Shown here: in pieces, positions 1-7,674 of the stretch
Numbering within the stretch: position 1 is the stretch's first letter
Layout of the letters: the number at the start of each line of letters is the position of its first letter
Source of the DNA: Paenibacillus sp. H1-7
GTDB taxonomy: Bacteria; Bacillota; Bacilli; Paenibacillales; NBRC-103111
DNA length: 64,000 nt
Direction of reading: 5' to 3'
Assembly: GCF_022354825.1 (NCBI RefSeq)
Contig: NZ_CP031168.1
Location: 2,543,501 to 2,607,500 of the forward strand
Notes under the pieces: model-generated
What the model was told of the DNA's origin: nothing
What the model saw: the letters and a program-made list of their open reading frames with translations, nothing else
Database searches by the model: none
Made by a program: the position numbers and the translations under genes

Positions 1-1339
1 CGCACTTGCGTTTGACCCGGTACAGATTGTCGCCTTCGCTGATCGCCAGCATCGAATCGAATGCTCCTTGACTCAATCCCCATTCGGCGCGCGGCACACT
101 GAAGCCGAACCGGGTCGAATAAGCGAACTTCTCATATTTGGCTGACGTGTGAGTGTGCTCGTTCGTCGACAGATGACCCGCATTGAACGCAACGATATGT
201 GAAGCTGCTGCGTCTCGGCAAATGACGAGATGCGGCTTCTGCTGAACGCTTTGAGGCGCCAGCCTCGGCAGAGGGAGCTCCTCCGCTGTCCAGAACGGAT
301 GATCCTCCGGAAGAGCCAGAGGCAAAAAGGATTTCAGCGCCCAGTACGGCGAGCCCGGCGAATTGTAGTTTTCCGCCATAACCAGATTCGGGTAGGCGTA
401 GCCGATCGACAAGGTTCCGTCCGGATGAAAGATCGGCTGACGGAACCACCATCGCAAGTGTCTCAGCACAATACCCTTCATGACCCCCATGGGGTAAGGC
501 TCCACGCCGGCATAGACCAGCGCGCCCCAAAAGGCGGCTTGTGAAAAACGGTACGTCAGACTCCGGCCATAAGGCAAAGCCGCGCCATCCTCATCGAACC
601 AATGAATGAAGGAGTGAGCGAATTGCTCCGCTCTTTGTTTGTACAAACGGGATCGTTCCGGATCCTCCTCTTCCATCAGCTTGGCATAAAGCAGCCCGTA
701 AAAGTGAATGGCAAAAGGCACATAATAGTCGCTGTGCCCGTTAACGCCGTCGGCATACCAGCCTTCTCCCAAATAAAAGCGCTCCATCGCGTCCAACGTT
801 TGCTCCAGCAGCTCTTGACGGTAAGGAAGGCCGGCCTTTTTGAAGCCCATTTGGACCAGAACCAGAAAGAACAGCCAATTGCAATCCCACAGTTTACTAT
901 GACTAATGGGCTCCAGCCAGTCGTAGAGACGCTGAAGCTCCTGAGCGGTAAAGCTTGCTTTGATTTTATCCGGGATCAATGCAAGCGCGAAGCCGAAGGC
1001 AGCCATTTCTACCAGACGCTGGTCGTAATCGGTGACAGTGCCCCAATATTCTTCATGGGAAGGATCCGTGCCGTTTTTTATCCCCTGAACGTAGGTCTCC
1101 CACAGCTCGCTGTCGCTCCCGTCCGCCATGTACGGAACGAGTCCCCACAGTACTCTTGAGAAGCCCTCGATCCCAGCAATATGATCTGGATAGCTAGCTC
1201 CGGTGTTGCCGATATGAAGACGTGAGGAGCCTGTGCTGTAGTACGGCTTCAAAGGATCCGTAAGCTGCAAAAAGGCACGGCGAAGATCGTCTCGTGTTAT
1301 TAGCGGATTAAGCGTGATCGGTAAATCCCAGGGTTTCAT
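1..1339 (-). CDS. DUF2264 family protein, probable glycoside hydrolase (partial, C-terminus off the window)
   Basis: About 446 residues are visible, running off the left edge. The start is the ATG at 1339-1337, preceded by GGAGGC at a normal distance. The N-terminus (MKPWDLPITLNPLITRDDLR) and later segments such as LWGLVPYMADGSDSELW, SKLWDCNWLFFLVL, GDGWYADG-like GEGWYADGVNGHSDYY and FIHWFDEDGAALPYGRSLTYRFSQAAFWGAL are typical of DUF2264 proteins, which have an alpha/alpha-barrel fold. As far as I recall this family has been grouped as GH154, with uronic-acid-linked substrates; that link is family knowledge and not seen here. There is no signal peptide, so it should act in the cytoplasm on imported oligosaccharides. 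It is divergent from murB. The exact substrate is unknown. Confidence 0.75.
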   Translation of the reverse strand, partial: MKPWDLPITLNPLITRDDLRRAFLQLTDPLKPYYSTGSSRLHIGNTGASYPDHIAGIEGFSRVLWGLVPYMADGSDSELWETYVQGIKNGTDPSHEEYWGTVTDYDQRLVEMAAFGFALALIPDKIKASFTAQELQRLYDWLEPISHSKLWDCNWLFFLVLVQMGFKKAGLPYRQELLEQTLDAMERFYLGEGWYADGVNGHSDYYVPFAIHFYGLLYAKLMEEEDPERSRLYKQRAEQFAHSFIHWFDEDGAALPYGRSLTYRFSQAAFWGALVYAGVEPYPMGVMKGIVLRHLRWWFRQPIFHPDGTLSIGYAYPNLVMAENYNSPGSPYWALKSFLPLALPEDHPFWTAEELPLPRLAPQSVQQKPHLVICRDAAASHIVAFNAGHLSTNEHTHTSAKYEKFAYSTRFGFSVPRAEWGLSQGAFDSMLAISEGDNLYRVKRKC

Positions 1340-1651
1340 GAAAATGCCTCCGTGTCGTAGATGAAATGAAATTGCTTCGATTATACCGCGATTTTTAGAC
1401 CGGGGAGCGTTTTGCAGCCAACAAGTCAAGATTGTAGAGAAACAAATCAAAATACCGTTATGACCCATTGCCTTACCAATTAGTGGGTAGACCCTATCGT
1501 GGCCTTTCTATGGAGGATGAGAAAAGCATTCAGCGTCAGCTTCCGATGAAACTGTCGCGATAGGTAAGCGGCAGTTGCGGCTAGTCAGAAGCAGGAACTA
1601 ATACAAGGGAAATGGAATATATCAGGTGACTTTTATTGGCAGGTGATTAGC
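1340..1651. other. Intergenic region between divergent DUF2264 gene and murB
   Basis: About 310 bp without a gene. It must carry the promoters of both divergent neighbours. I see no convincing paired -35/-10 boxes, hairpin or repeat in it. Confidence 0.5.
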
Positions 1652-2563
1652 ATGCGTGAACAAGTGATCTCGGAGCTTGAACGTACAGGAGTTCCATTTA
1701 CCGTAAATGCGCCGATGCACACTTATACTACTTGGAAAATCGGTGGGCGATGCGACCTCATCGTCTTTCCGCGTACGATAGAGGAAATATCAGCAGCCGT
1801 TCGCATTCTTAATGCGGAGGCAGTACCCTGGATGGTCATTGGCAAAGGCTCCAATATGCTGGTTTCCGATGAGGGATTTCGTGGTGCGGTGTTACGTCTA
1901 GCAGGGGAATGGGACACGGCTTCGTTCAACGAGGACGGCGTTCTTGCCGGCGGCGGGTTTTCATTGATAACGCTATCGCTTCAAGCCGCTAAGCATGGTT
2001 TTGCGGGATTGGAATTTGCAGGCGGGATTCCAGGTACGGTAGGCGGAGCTGTCTGTATGAACGCCGGCGCCCATGGTTCGGACGTATCGCAGATTCTATC
2101 GAGAGCATTCGTTATGGATGAAAAAGGGGATGCTTTCTGGCTGGAAGCCCGAGATCTTGCTTTTAGTTATCGTGAATCCGTACTGCAACGCAAACCTTGG
2201 ATTGTTTTGAAGGCGTTGTTTTCCCTTTCCCGGGGCGACCGCTTGACCATTGCGGAAAATACAAAACGATATAAAGAAAAACGGATGAGGACACAGCCTC
2301 TTAAGCAGCCCTCATGCGGAAGTGTATTTCGAAATCCGTTACCACTATTCGCAGCGGAGATACTAGAGTCCTGCGGTTTAAAAGGGTACTCCATTGGGGG
2401 AGCCCAAATTTCCGGCCTCCATGCCAATTTTATTGTCAATACAGGAGGAGCTACGGCTGATGACGTAAGAGCGCTAATCCGATTAGCTCAAGCTCGCGCG
2501 AAGCAAGAACGCGGCGTCGACCTCGTTACGGAGGTGAAATTCGTCGGTTTTTCTTCCGAATAA
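1652..2563 (+). CDS. murB: UDP-N-acetylenolpyruvoylglucosamine reductase MurB
   Basis: MurB uses NADPH and FAD to reduce UDP-GlcNAc-enolpyruvate to UDP-N-acetylmuramate, a cytoplasmic step of peptidoglycan synthesis. The 303-residue protein shows the FAD-binding blocks in order: YTTWKIGGRCDL near the N-terminus, GKGSNMLVSDEGFRG, then GLEFAGGIPGTVGGAVCMNAGAHG. It then has the substrate-domain motifs FSYRES and PSCGSVFRNP, whose serine lies in the usual proton-donor position, and a C-terminal TEVKFVG with the catalytic glutamate. An in-frame GTG at 1643 would overlap the AGGTGA ribosome binding site, so the ATG at 1652 is preferred. It stands alone, outside a mur cluster. Confidence 0.96.
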   Translation: MREQVISELERTGVPFTVNAPMHTYTTWKIGGRCDLIVFPRTIEEISAAVRILNAEAVPWMVIGKGSNMLVSDEGFRGAVLRLAGEWDTASFNEDGVLAGGGFSLITLSLQAAKHGFAGLEFAGGIPGTVGGAVCMNAGAHGSDVSQILSRAFVMDEKGDAFWLEARDLAFSYRESVLQRKPWIVLKALFSLSRGDRLTIAENTKRYKEKRMRTQPLKQPSCGSVFRNPLPLFAAEILESCGLKGYSIGGAQISGLHANFIVNTGGATADDVRALIRLAQARAKQERGVDLVTEVKFVGFSSE

Positions 2564-2706
2564 GCTCCTACCTATATCTGCGATCATTGCAATCAGAGTG
2601 TTGTCTAGTGAATATATCACCATAAAAGCTTGTTGTTGTTATTCATTTTCAGTATGCTAAGATTAGGAATACCGAGTGGAAATTGAGTCAGATGTGAGGT
2701 AACTTC

Positions 2707-4116
2707 ATGCAGAAAAGAAACAGCCGTAAATATTTTCGCATTCGATTGGACGAGATGATTGTTACCTTGCGCGAGGAGATTGTTTCGGGCAAATATGCCG
2801 TCGGCGGCTTTTTGCCATCGGAGAGCGATCTGGAGGTCCGGTTCCAGCTCAGCAACAACTCGGTCCGCAAAGGATTGGATACGTTAGTTGCCGAAGGACT
2901 GATCGAGAAAATCGCCCGTGTCGGCAACAGGGTCAAAAGCCCCCGTCCCGAGCACGGCACGATTCTGAAATTCGGCTACGTCCGTGCGACGGCCGAGCTG
3001 GCCGGAATGGACAAGCTGCTGAAGGCGTTTCACGAATTGTACCCGCACATCCAGGTGCAGCCTGTAGAGCTTCCCCAGTCCAGCTACAGCCGGGCCCTCA
3101 AGGAATATATGGAAGCGGACATGGTCGATGTGGCGATGCTCAACAACAATAATTTTCAAGACTTCGAGGAAGGGGAGCGGACCGTACTGCTCGAGCCGCT
3201 GGAGAAAAACGACGAGCTCTACCCTTTCGCCACCGCCCCATTCTTGCAAGGAGATAGTACGCTAGTACAGCCGTTCATTCTATCTCCCGTCGTGCTTTGC
3301 TATAACAAGGAGCATTTCCGGGAATCGGGAGTGCCGGAGCCGGACAGCAGCTGGACGTGGCGGGACCTGTTCCGGTACGGCAAGCAGCTTGCCGTCCTTG
3401 GCGAACGGTTCGGGTTCTACTTCTACCTGCCGTCCCGCAACCGTTGGCCGATCTTCATGCTGCAAAGCGGGGAAACGATCGAAGCGGACGATAAAGGGGA
3501 ATACCATCTGGCTGCAAGCAAAGCGGTGGATGGCCTGGAGATTTGCCGGGAGCTGCTGGAGATGAAGGATGTGTTCCCGGTTCTGCTGTCGGAGAGCGAT
3601 GCCGACGCGGAGGCGCTGTTCCTGGAAGGCAAGGTGTCGGTTATTATGACGACGTATTTTTTCCTGAATCAGTTGAAGGATGCGGGAATATCGTTCGATG
3701 TATCGCCGCTGCCCGGACTGAACAACAACCGGACGCTATTGATTGTCAACGGGCTTGCGGTCAACAGCCGTACCCGCCATAAGGAAGCGGCCAAGCTGCT
3801 CGTCCGCTTTCTGACCTCTTACGAGTCGCAGCTGCTCGTCCGCCAGCATACGCTGAACATTACGGCGCATCGCCGCGCCATGGAGTGGCAGGGCGAGGAG
3901 TTCGTCTACCGGCCGTTCCGGTTCTTCATGTACCGCGAGATCATACCGACGTTCCGGCTCATTAAGGAAATGGGGCTGAGTAACAACCAGCTCAAGGAAA
4001 TGCAGAGGGACACGATGCTGTTTTTGTCCGGCTTGCAGGATCGTGAGACCTTGTGCAGGAAGCTGGAGCTGCTGCTGCCGGAAGCAAGCAAAGGGAAGCT
4101 GGTCGATTTGCTGTAA
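2707..4116 (+). CDS. GntR-type regulator fused to an SBP_bac_1-like solute-binding domain
   Basis: This is a 469-residue one-component regulator. Residues about 5-72 form a GntR winged helix (LREEIVSGKYAVGGFLPSES, then LSNNSVRKGLDTLVAEGLIE). The remaining 390 residues are not UTRA, FCD or LacI-like. They look like an extracellular sugar-binding protein: TILKFGYVRATAELAGMDKL, FHELYPHIQVQPVEL, VVLCYNKEHFRESGVPEP and SWTWRDLFRYGKQLAV. No signal peptide or membrane segment is present, so the binding domain works in the cytosol. The ATG at 2707 has GAGGT upstream. It precedes a genuine sugar-binding lipoprotein and a lyase/esterase/reductase operon, which it probably controls in response to an imported sugar. 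The overall architecture is clear; the ligand is unknown. Confidence 0.85.
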   Translation: MQKRNSRKYFRIRLDEMIVTLREEIVSGKYAVGGFLPSESDLEVRFQLSNNSVRKGLDTLVAEGLIEKIARVGNRVKSPRPEHGTILKFGYVRATAELAGMDKLLKAFHELYPHIQVQPVELPQSSYSRALKEYMEADMVDVAMLNNNNFQDFEEGERTVLLEPLEKNDELYPFATAPFLQGDSTLVQPFILSPVVLCYNKEHFRESGVPEPDSSWTWRDLFRYGKQLAVLGERFGFYFYLPSRNRWPIFMLQSGETIEADDKGEYHLAASKAVDGLEICRELLEMKDVFPVLLSESDADAEALFLEGKVSVIMTTYFFLNQLKDAGISFDVSPLPGLNNNRTLLIVNGLAVNSRTRHKEAAKLLVRFLTSYESQLLVRQHTLNITAHRRAMEWQGEEFVYRPFRFFMYREIIPTFRLIKEMGLSNNQLKEMQRDTMLFLSGLQDRETLCRKLELLLPEASKGKLVDLL

Positions 4117-4170
4117 TTGGACGGTTTGCAAGGCAGCTATCTGTATGACTTGGATTTCATATGACGAAGA

Positions 4171-4203
4171 GTACCGCGCTCAGTACGAGCCGGTGCTTTT
4201 TTG
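4171..4203 (+). terminator. Rho-independent terminator after GntR-SBP regulator
   Basis: Arms ACCG-C-GCTC and GAGC-CGGT enclose AGTAC, with one bulged C, and are followed by a T-run (GCTTTTTTG). Confidence 0.7.
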
Positions 4204-4373
4204 TTGCCTAGAACCTCACGGCAAAACGTAATGATTCATGAAAATGTGATCATGCATCTCAGCAGGAAGAGCTCTATAGCTTGGCTTCGCTGTCCGGGAA
4301 CCGGTCATGTCAATCCTCTTACCAATGATAGTTTGTACCTCATATATAACCTACAAAATATTCGTTTTGCATA

Positions 4374-4402
4374 TTGACCACGCTTTCAGGATGGGTTATA
4401 GT
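4374..4402 (+). promoter_or_regulatory. Sigma-A promoter with overlapping cre-like operator
   Basis: TTGACC (4374-4379), a 17-bp spacer and TATAGT (4397-4402). Bases 4375-4388, read on the minus strand, are TGAAAGCGTGGTCA. This matches the CcpA/LacI-type cre consensus TGWAANCGNTNWCA at 13 of 14 positions and sits between the -35 and -10. It would let a CcpA- or LacI-type protein block the lipoprotein/lyase operon downstream. Confidence 0.65.
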
Positions 4403-4475
4403 GAATTTGTGAGTCAGATAAGAGTTAAATGGGACCGGGTATGGGGTAGAAACGAAATAGGAGGGTTCAATCGAT

Positions 4476-5810
4476 ATGCGGACAAAACGATTGGGAGTCA
4501 CGGGGCTTGCCGTTTGCTTGCTGGCGGCTTCGCTAACAGCGTGCCAAGGAACGGGGACGGTGCCTGAAACCAAAGGAGAGCCGGCAGCGGAAGGCGGCAA
4601 TCCGGCCAAGAAGGTCTCGGAAACGCCTGCGGAGCTGGTGTTCTACGTATGCGTCAACGGCTGGACAGAGCAGCAATTCATGGATACGTACGGGAATCAG
4701 ATCAAGAAGAAATTCCCGAACTATACGCTCAAGTTCGTTCCTCAGAAGGATGCGCAAACGCTCCCCGCCGTCATCACATCCGGTCAGACGATCGATGTAT
4801 TGATTAGTTCCATCGGACTGACTTCAAATTTTTTGCTGGCTTACTCCATGCAGGACGACATCAGCGATTTGATCAAGAAATACAATTACGATCTGTCCCG
4901 GCTGGAGCCGTCGACCATCGACATTCAGAAGCAGCTTGCCGGAGGCGGCATTTACGGGCTGCCGGCCAGCACCACGTCGGGGGCGCTTTTTTATAACAAA
5001 AGCCTGTTCGACAAGTTCGGAGTCCCTTACCCAAAGGACGGCATGACATGGGATGAAGTGTACGAGGTGGCCAAAACGATGACCCGCAGCGAGAACGGCC
5101 AGCAATATAAGGGAATGACGATGTCCGTACAGCATTTGATGCAGCTGAATCAGCTCTCCGCACCGCATATCGATCCCAAGACGTCCAAAGCTGCTTTCAC
5201 TTCGGACTCGTTCCGGCAGGCGTTTACGAACTTATCCCGTTTTTACAAAATTCCCGGCAACGGCCTCATCGACAACAAGTACAATCTGGTGAGCCAGCAG
5301 GAGCCTTTTTACAAGGATCAAAATGTCGCCATGTACGCTGCGCTTAGCACGACCGCAAGAACGTTCAAAGACGCGGTGAACTGGGATGTCGTTCAGCTGC
5401 CGACCTTCAAGGAGAAGCCTGGCGTCGGGCCGCAATCTTATCCTACGTATTTTTATTTGGCCAAAGGAAGCAAACACAGAGATGCGGCGTTCCAGGTGCT
5501 GTCCTATGTAACGTCGGACGAATTCCAGGATTTTCTTGTCCGGGACGGCTATTCGTCGATATTGAAAAATCAGGGCGGAATTATGAAAAACTTCGCCACG
5601 AACGACAAGAATATGGCCGGCAAAAATGTAAAATCGCTGCTGCCGGTCAGGTTCGCCGATCCGACGGAAAAAACGGAGTTTCAGGCCATCGCCGACAAAG
5701 AAATGCTCGCTGCGCTGGTCGATGTGGATAAAGGCAAGGACGAGAACACCGCGCTTCGCGAAGCCGAGGAAAGAGCGAACAAAGCGATTGAAACCGAGAA
5801 GAAAAAATAA
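4476..5810 (+). CDS. Extracellular sugar-binding lipoprotein (ABC transporter, SBP_bac_1)
   Basis: A 444-residue lipoprotein with signal MRTKRLGVTGLAVCLLAASL and lipobox LTAC, giving Cys23 as the lipidated residue. The mature part has the family-1 sugar-binding fold: an N-lobe strand ELVFYVCVNGW, the hinge region GALFYNKSLFDKFGVPYP followed by KDGMTWDEVY, and a C-terminal helix-rich end. AGGAGGG precedes the ATG at 4476. No permease or ATPase gene is adjacent, so it must share membrane components encoded elsewhere, as Paenibacillus binding proteins often do. It is a paralogue of the lipoprotein at 37560 (both contain DKFGVPYPKDGMTW). It is cotranscribed with the esterase, reductase and lyase downstream. 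Confidence 0.93.
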   Translation: MRTKRLGVTGLAVCLLAASLTACQGTGTVPETKGEPAAEGGNPAKKVSETPAELVFYVCVNGWTEQQFMDTYGNQIKKKFPNYTLKFVPQKDAQTLPAVITSGQTIDVLISSIGLTSNFLLAYSMQDDISDLIKKYNYDLSRLEPSTIDIQKQLAGGGIYGLPASTTSGALFYNKSLFDKFGVPYPKDGMTWDEVYEVAKTMTRSENGQQYKGMTMSVQHLMQLNQLSAPHIDPKTSKAAFTSDSFRQAFTNLSRFYKIPGNGLIDNKYNLVSQQEPFYKDQNVAMYAALSTTARTFKDAVNWDVVQLPTFKEKPGVGPQSYPTYFYLAKGSKHRDAAFQVLSYVTSDEFQDFLVRDGYSSILKNQGGIMKNFATNDKNMAGKNVKSLLPVRFADPTEKTEFQAIADKEMLAALVDVDKGKDENTALREAEERANKAIETEKKK

Positions 5811-5837
5811 CCCATGGACGGACTGGAGACTAACCGT

Positions 5838-6872
5838 ATGAAGTTTCAAGGAATACAGTTTCATAACGTAGTCGAATTGGAGCAAAAGGAGCGGATGCCC
5901 GGCTTGCGGCTTCACCGGTTTCCGAAGCAGGTGCGCCATGCGCTGACTGAAAACGGCAGGACCAAAGCGGTGCAGTCGAACGGCTGCGAGCTGCGGTTCG
6001 TCACTGATTCGAAGCATGTGCGGGTAACGATGTCCTCGATAGAAACGACGGGGAAGGCGCTTGTCTTCCGCGGCGATTTCTTTCACTCCGCGCATACGCT
6101 GCCTGCTGGAGTAATGACAACGCTGCAGCTGGAAACGCCGGAACGCTTCGCGGATGTGATTCCGGAAAGCCTCGATAACCGGGCGTTTTCGTCAAAAGTA
6201 TGGCGCGTTTATTGCGAAAGGTTCAATGCGGTATTCTACGATGTCGACGCGTTCGGACATGAGGTGCGACCCCCTTCCCCGGATGAAGTGCCGCAGCTGA
6301 AGCTGCTCGCTTACGGCTCATCCATTACGCAGGGCGCAGGTGCTCAGAGCCATTACAACGGCTATATCCAGCAAGCGGCCCGCCGTCTGCAGGTGGATGC
6401 TTTGAATTTGGGCTTAAGCGGTTCGTGCTTTTGCGAGCAGGAGGTTGCCGATCACATAGCGCAGCGGGACGATTGGGATCTCGTTTTCCTGGAGCTTGGA
6501 GTCAATATGCGCGGAAGCGTTCCTGTAGAGGAGTTCCAACGCAGAGTGCACTACATGCTGGATCAAATCATTGATCAGCATCCGCTCAAGCCGGTCTTTT
6601 TGACGACGATTTACCCGAACCGTGCGGGCTTTTTCAAAGATTCCGGCAGCATTCTGAGCGAAAACGAACGACGCTATAACGAAGTGCTCCGCAGCTATGC
6701 GGCGTCGAAGGGGCACCCCAGCCTCCGGCTGGTGGAGGGCAGCGAGATCATGACCGAATTCACCTCGTTAACGAGCGATTTGATCCATCCCTCCGATTTC
6801 GGACATATCATGATGGGCGAACGGCTCGCAGCTCAACTGCAGGAAACAGTAGAACAACTAAGGAATGACTAA
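5838..6872 (+). CDS. SGNH/GDSL hydrolase, carbohydrate-esterase type
   Basis: A predicted O-deacylating esterase of 344 residues. The first ~130 residues form a beta-sandwich-like domain (CELRFVTDSKHVRVTMSS). The catalytic SGNH domain follows with block I AYGSSITQG (nucleophile Ser near 161), block II LGLSGSC, block III LELGVNMRG and block V DLIHP (Asp314 and His317). This order is that of CE2/CE3-like sugar esterases. An ATG at 5814 directly follows the preceding stop but lacks a ribosome site, while the ATG at 5838 has GGAG nine bases upstream. No signal peptide is seen, so it should remove acyl groups from imported oligosaccharides before the lyase encoded two genes later acts. Confidence 0.85.
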   Translation: MKFQGIQFHNVVELEQKERMPGLRLHRFPKQVRHALTENGRTKAVQSNGCELRFVTDSKHVRVTMSSIETTGKALVFRGDFFHSAHTLPAGVMTTLQLETPERFADVIPESLDNRAFSSKVWRVYCERFNAVFYDVDAFGHEVRPPSPDEVPQLKLLAYGSSITQGAGAQSHYNGYIQQAARRLQVDALNLGLSGSCFCEQEVADHIAQRDDWDLVFLELGVNMRGSVPVEEFQRRVHYMLDQIIDQHPLKPVFLTTIYPNRAGFFKDSGSILSENERRYNEVLRSYAASKGHPSLRLVEGSEIMTEFTSLTSDLIHPSDFGHIMMGERLAAQLQETVEQLRND

Positions 6873-6903
6873 CAAAAAGGATCTAGAGGAGGCCATCATA
6901 GCT

Positions 6904-7674
6904 ATGATTACGACAAACTTGACAGGACGGATCGCATTGGTGACAGGGGGGAACGCAGGAATCGGATACGCAATTTCCCGCAAGCTGGCGCAAGCCGGTG
7001 CCAAAGTCGCGATCAACTACTTGAGCAAACGGGAAGCCGCAGAGCAAGCGGTGCAGTCGATTCGGGGCGAAGGCGGAGAAGCGGAATGCTTCCAGGCGGA
7101 CTTGACGAGCGTCGAGCAAATTCAGTCATTAATCGGCCGTGTGGAGGGTGCGTTTGGCGGAACTGTTGATATTTTGATCAACAATGCCGGCCATATGATC
7201 AAGCGGATCCCGAATGCGGAAATGACGGAGGAAGGCTACGAGCAAATTATGAATGTCAATTTGAAAAGCACGGTGTTCATGTGCAAAGCGGTGCTTCCGG
7301 GGATGATCGCTAAGCAGCGCGGCAAAATCGTCAATATGGCGTCCTTGGCCGCCCATAACGGCGGAGGCCCGGGCGCATCGGTATATGCCGCCAGCAAAGC
7401 GGCTGTGATCGCCTATTCGAAAGGATTTGCGAAGGAAGCGGCATCTCATGGCATCAACGTTAACGTGCTGTCGCCTGGCTTTATCGGTCAAACGGCGTTC
7501 CACTCGACCTTCACCTCGGAGGATGCGCGTAAGGCGACCGTGGCAGGCATTCCTCTCGGCCGTGAGGGCGTACCAGAAGATATCGCGAATACGGCGCTGT
7601 TCCTTGCTTCTTCGCTATCCGATTACTTGACGGGAGAAACCATCGAGATTAACGGTGGGATGTTCATGCGATGA
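6904..7674 (+). CDS. Short-chain dehydrogenase/reductase (FabG/KduD-like)
   Basis: A classical SDR of about 256 residues with the Rossmann motif TGGNAGIG near the N-terminus, NNAG, the catalytic Ser147 in NMASLAA, and Tyr161/Lys165 in YAASK. The glycine-rich turn followed by AINYLSKREAA suggests NADP preference, but this is weak evidence. A start at 6865 overlaps the previous gene. The ATG at 6904 follows GAGGAGG by about 12 bases and gives the usual spacing to the first beta strand. It overlaps the lyase gene by ATGA. Next to a heparinase/alginate-lyase-like enzyme, a likely role is reduction of the 4-deoxy-5-hexoseulose uronate formed after lyase action, or a KduD-type step. That role is inferred from context only. 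Confidence 0.85.
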   Translation: MITTNLTGRIALVTGGNAGIGYAISRKLAQAGAKVAINYLSKREAAEQAVQSIRGEGGEAECFQADLTSVEQIQSLIGRVEGAFGGTVDILINNAGHMIKRIPNAEMTEEGYEQIMNVNLKSTVFMCKAVLPGMIAKQRGKIVNMASLAAHNGGGPGASVYAASKAAVIAYSKGFAKEAASHGINVNVLSPGFIGQTAFHSTFTSEDARKATVAGIPLGREGVPEDIANTALFLASSLSDYLTGETIEINGGMFMR

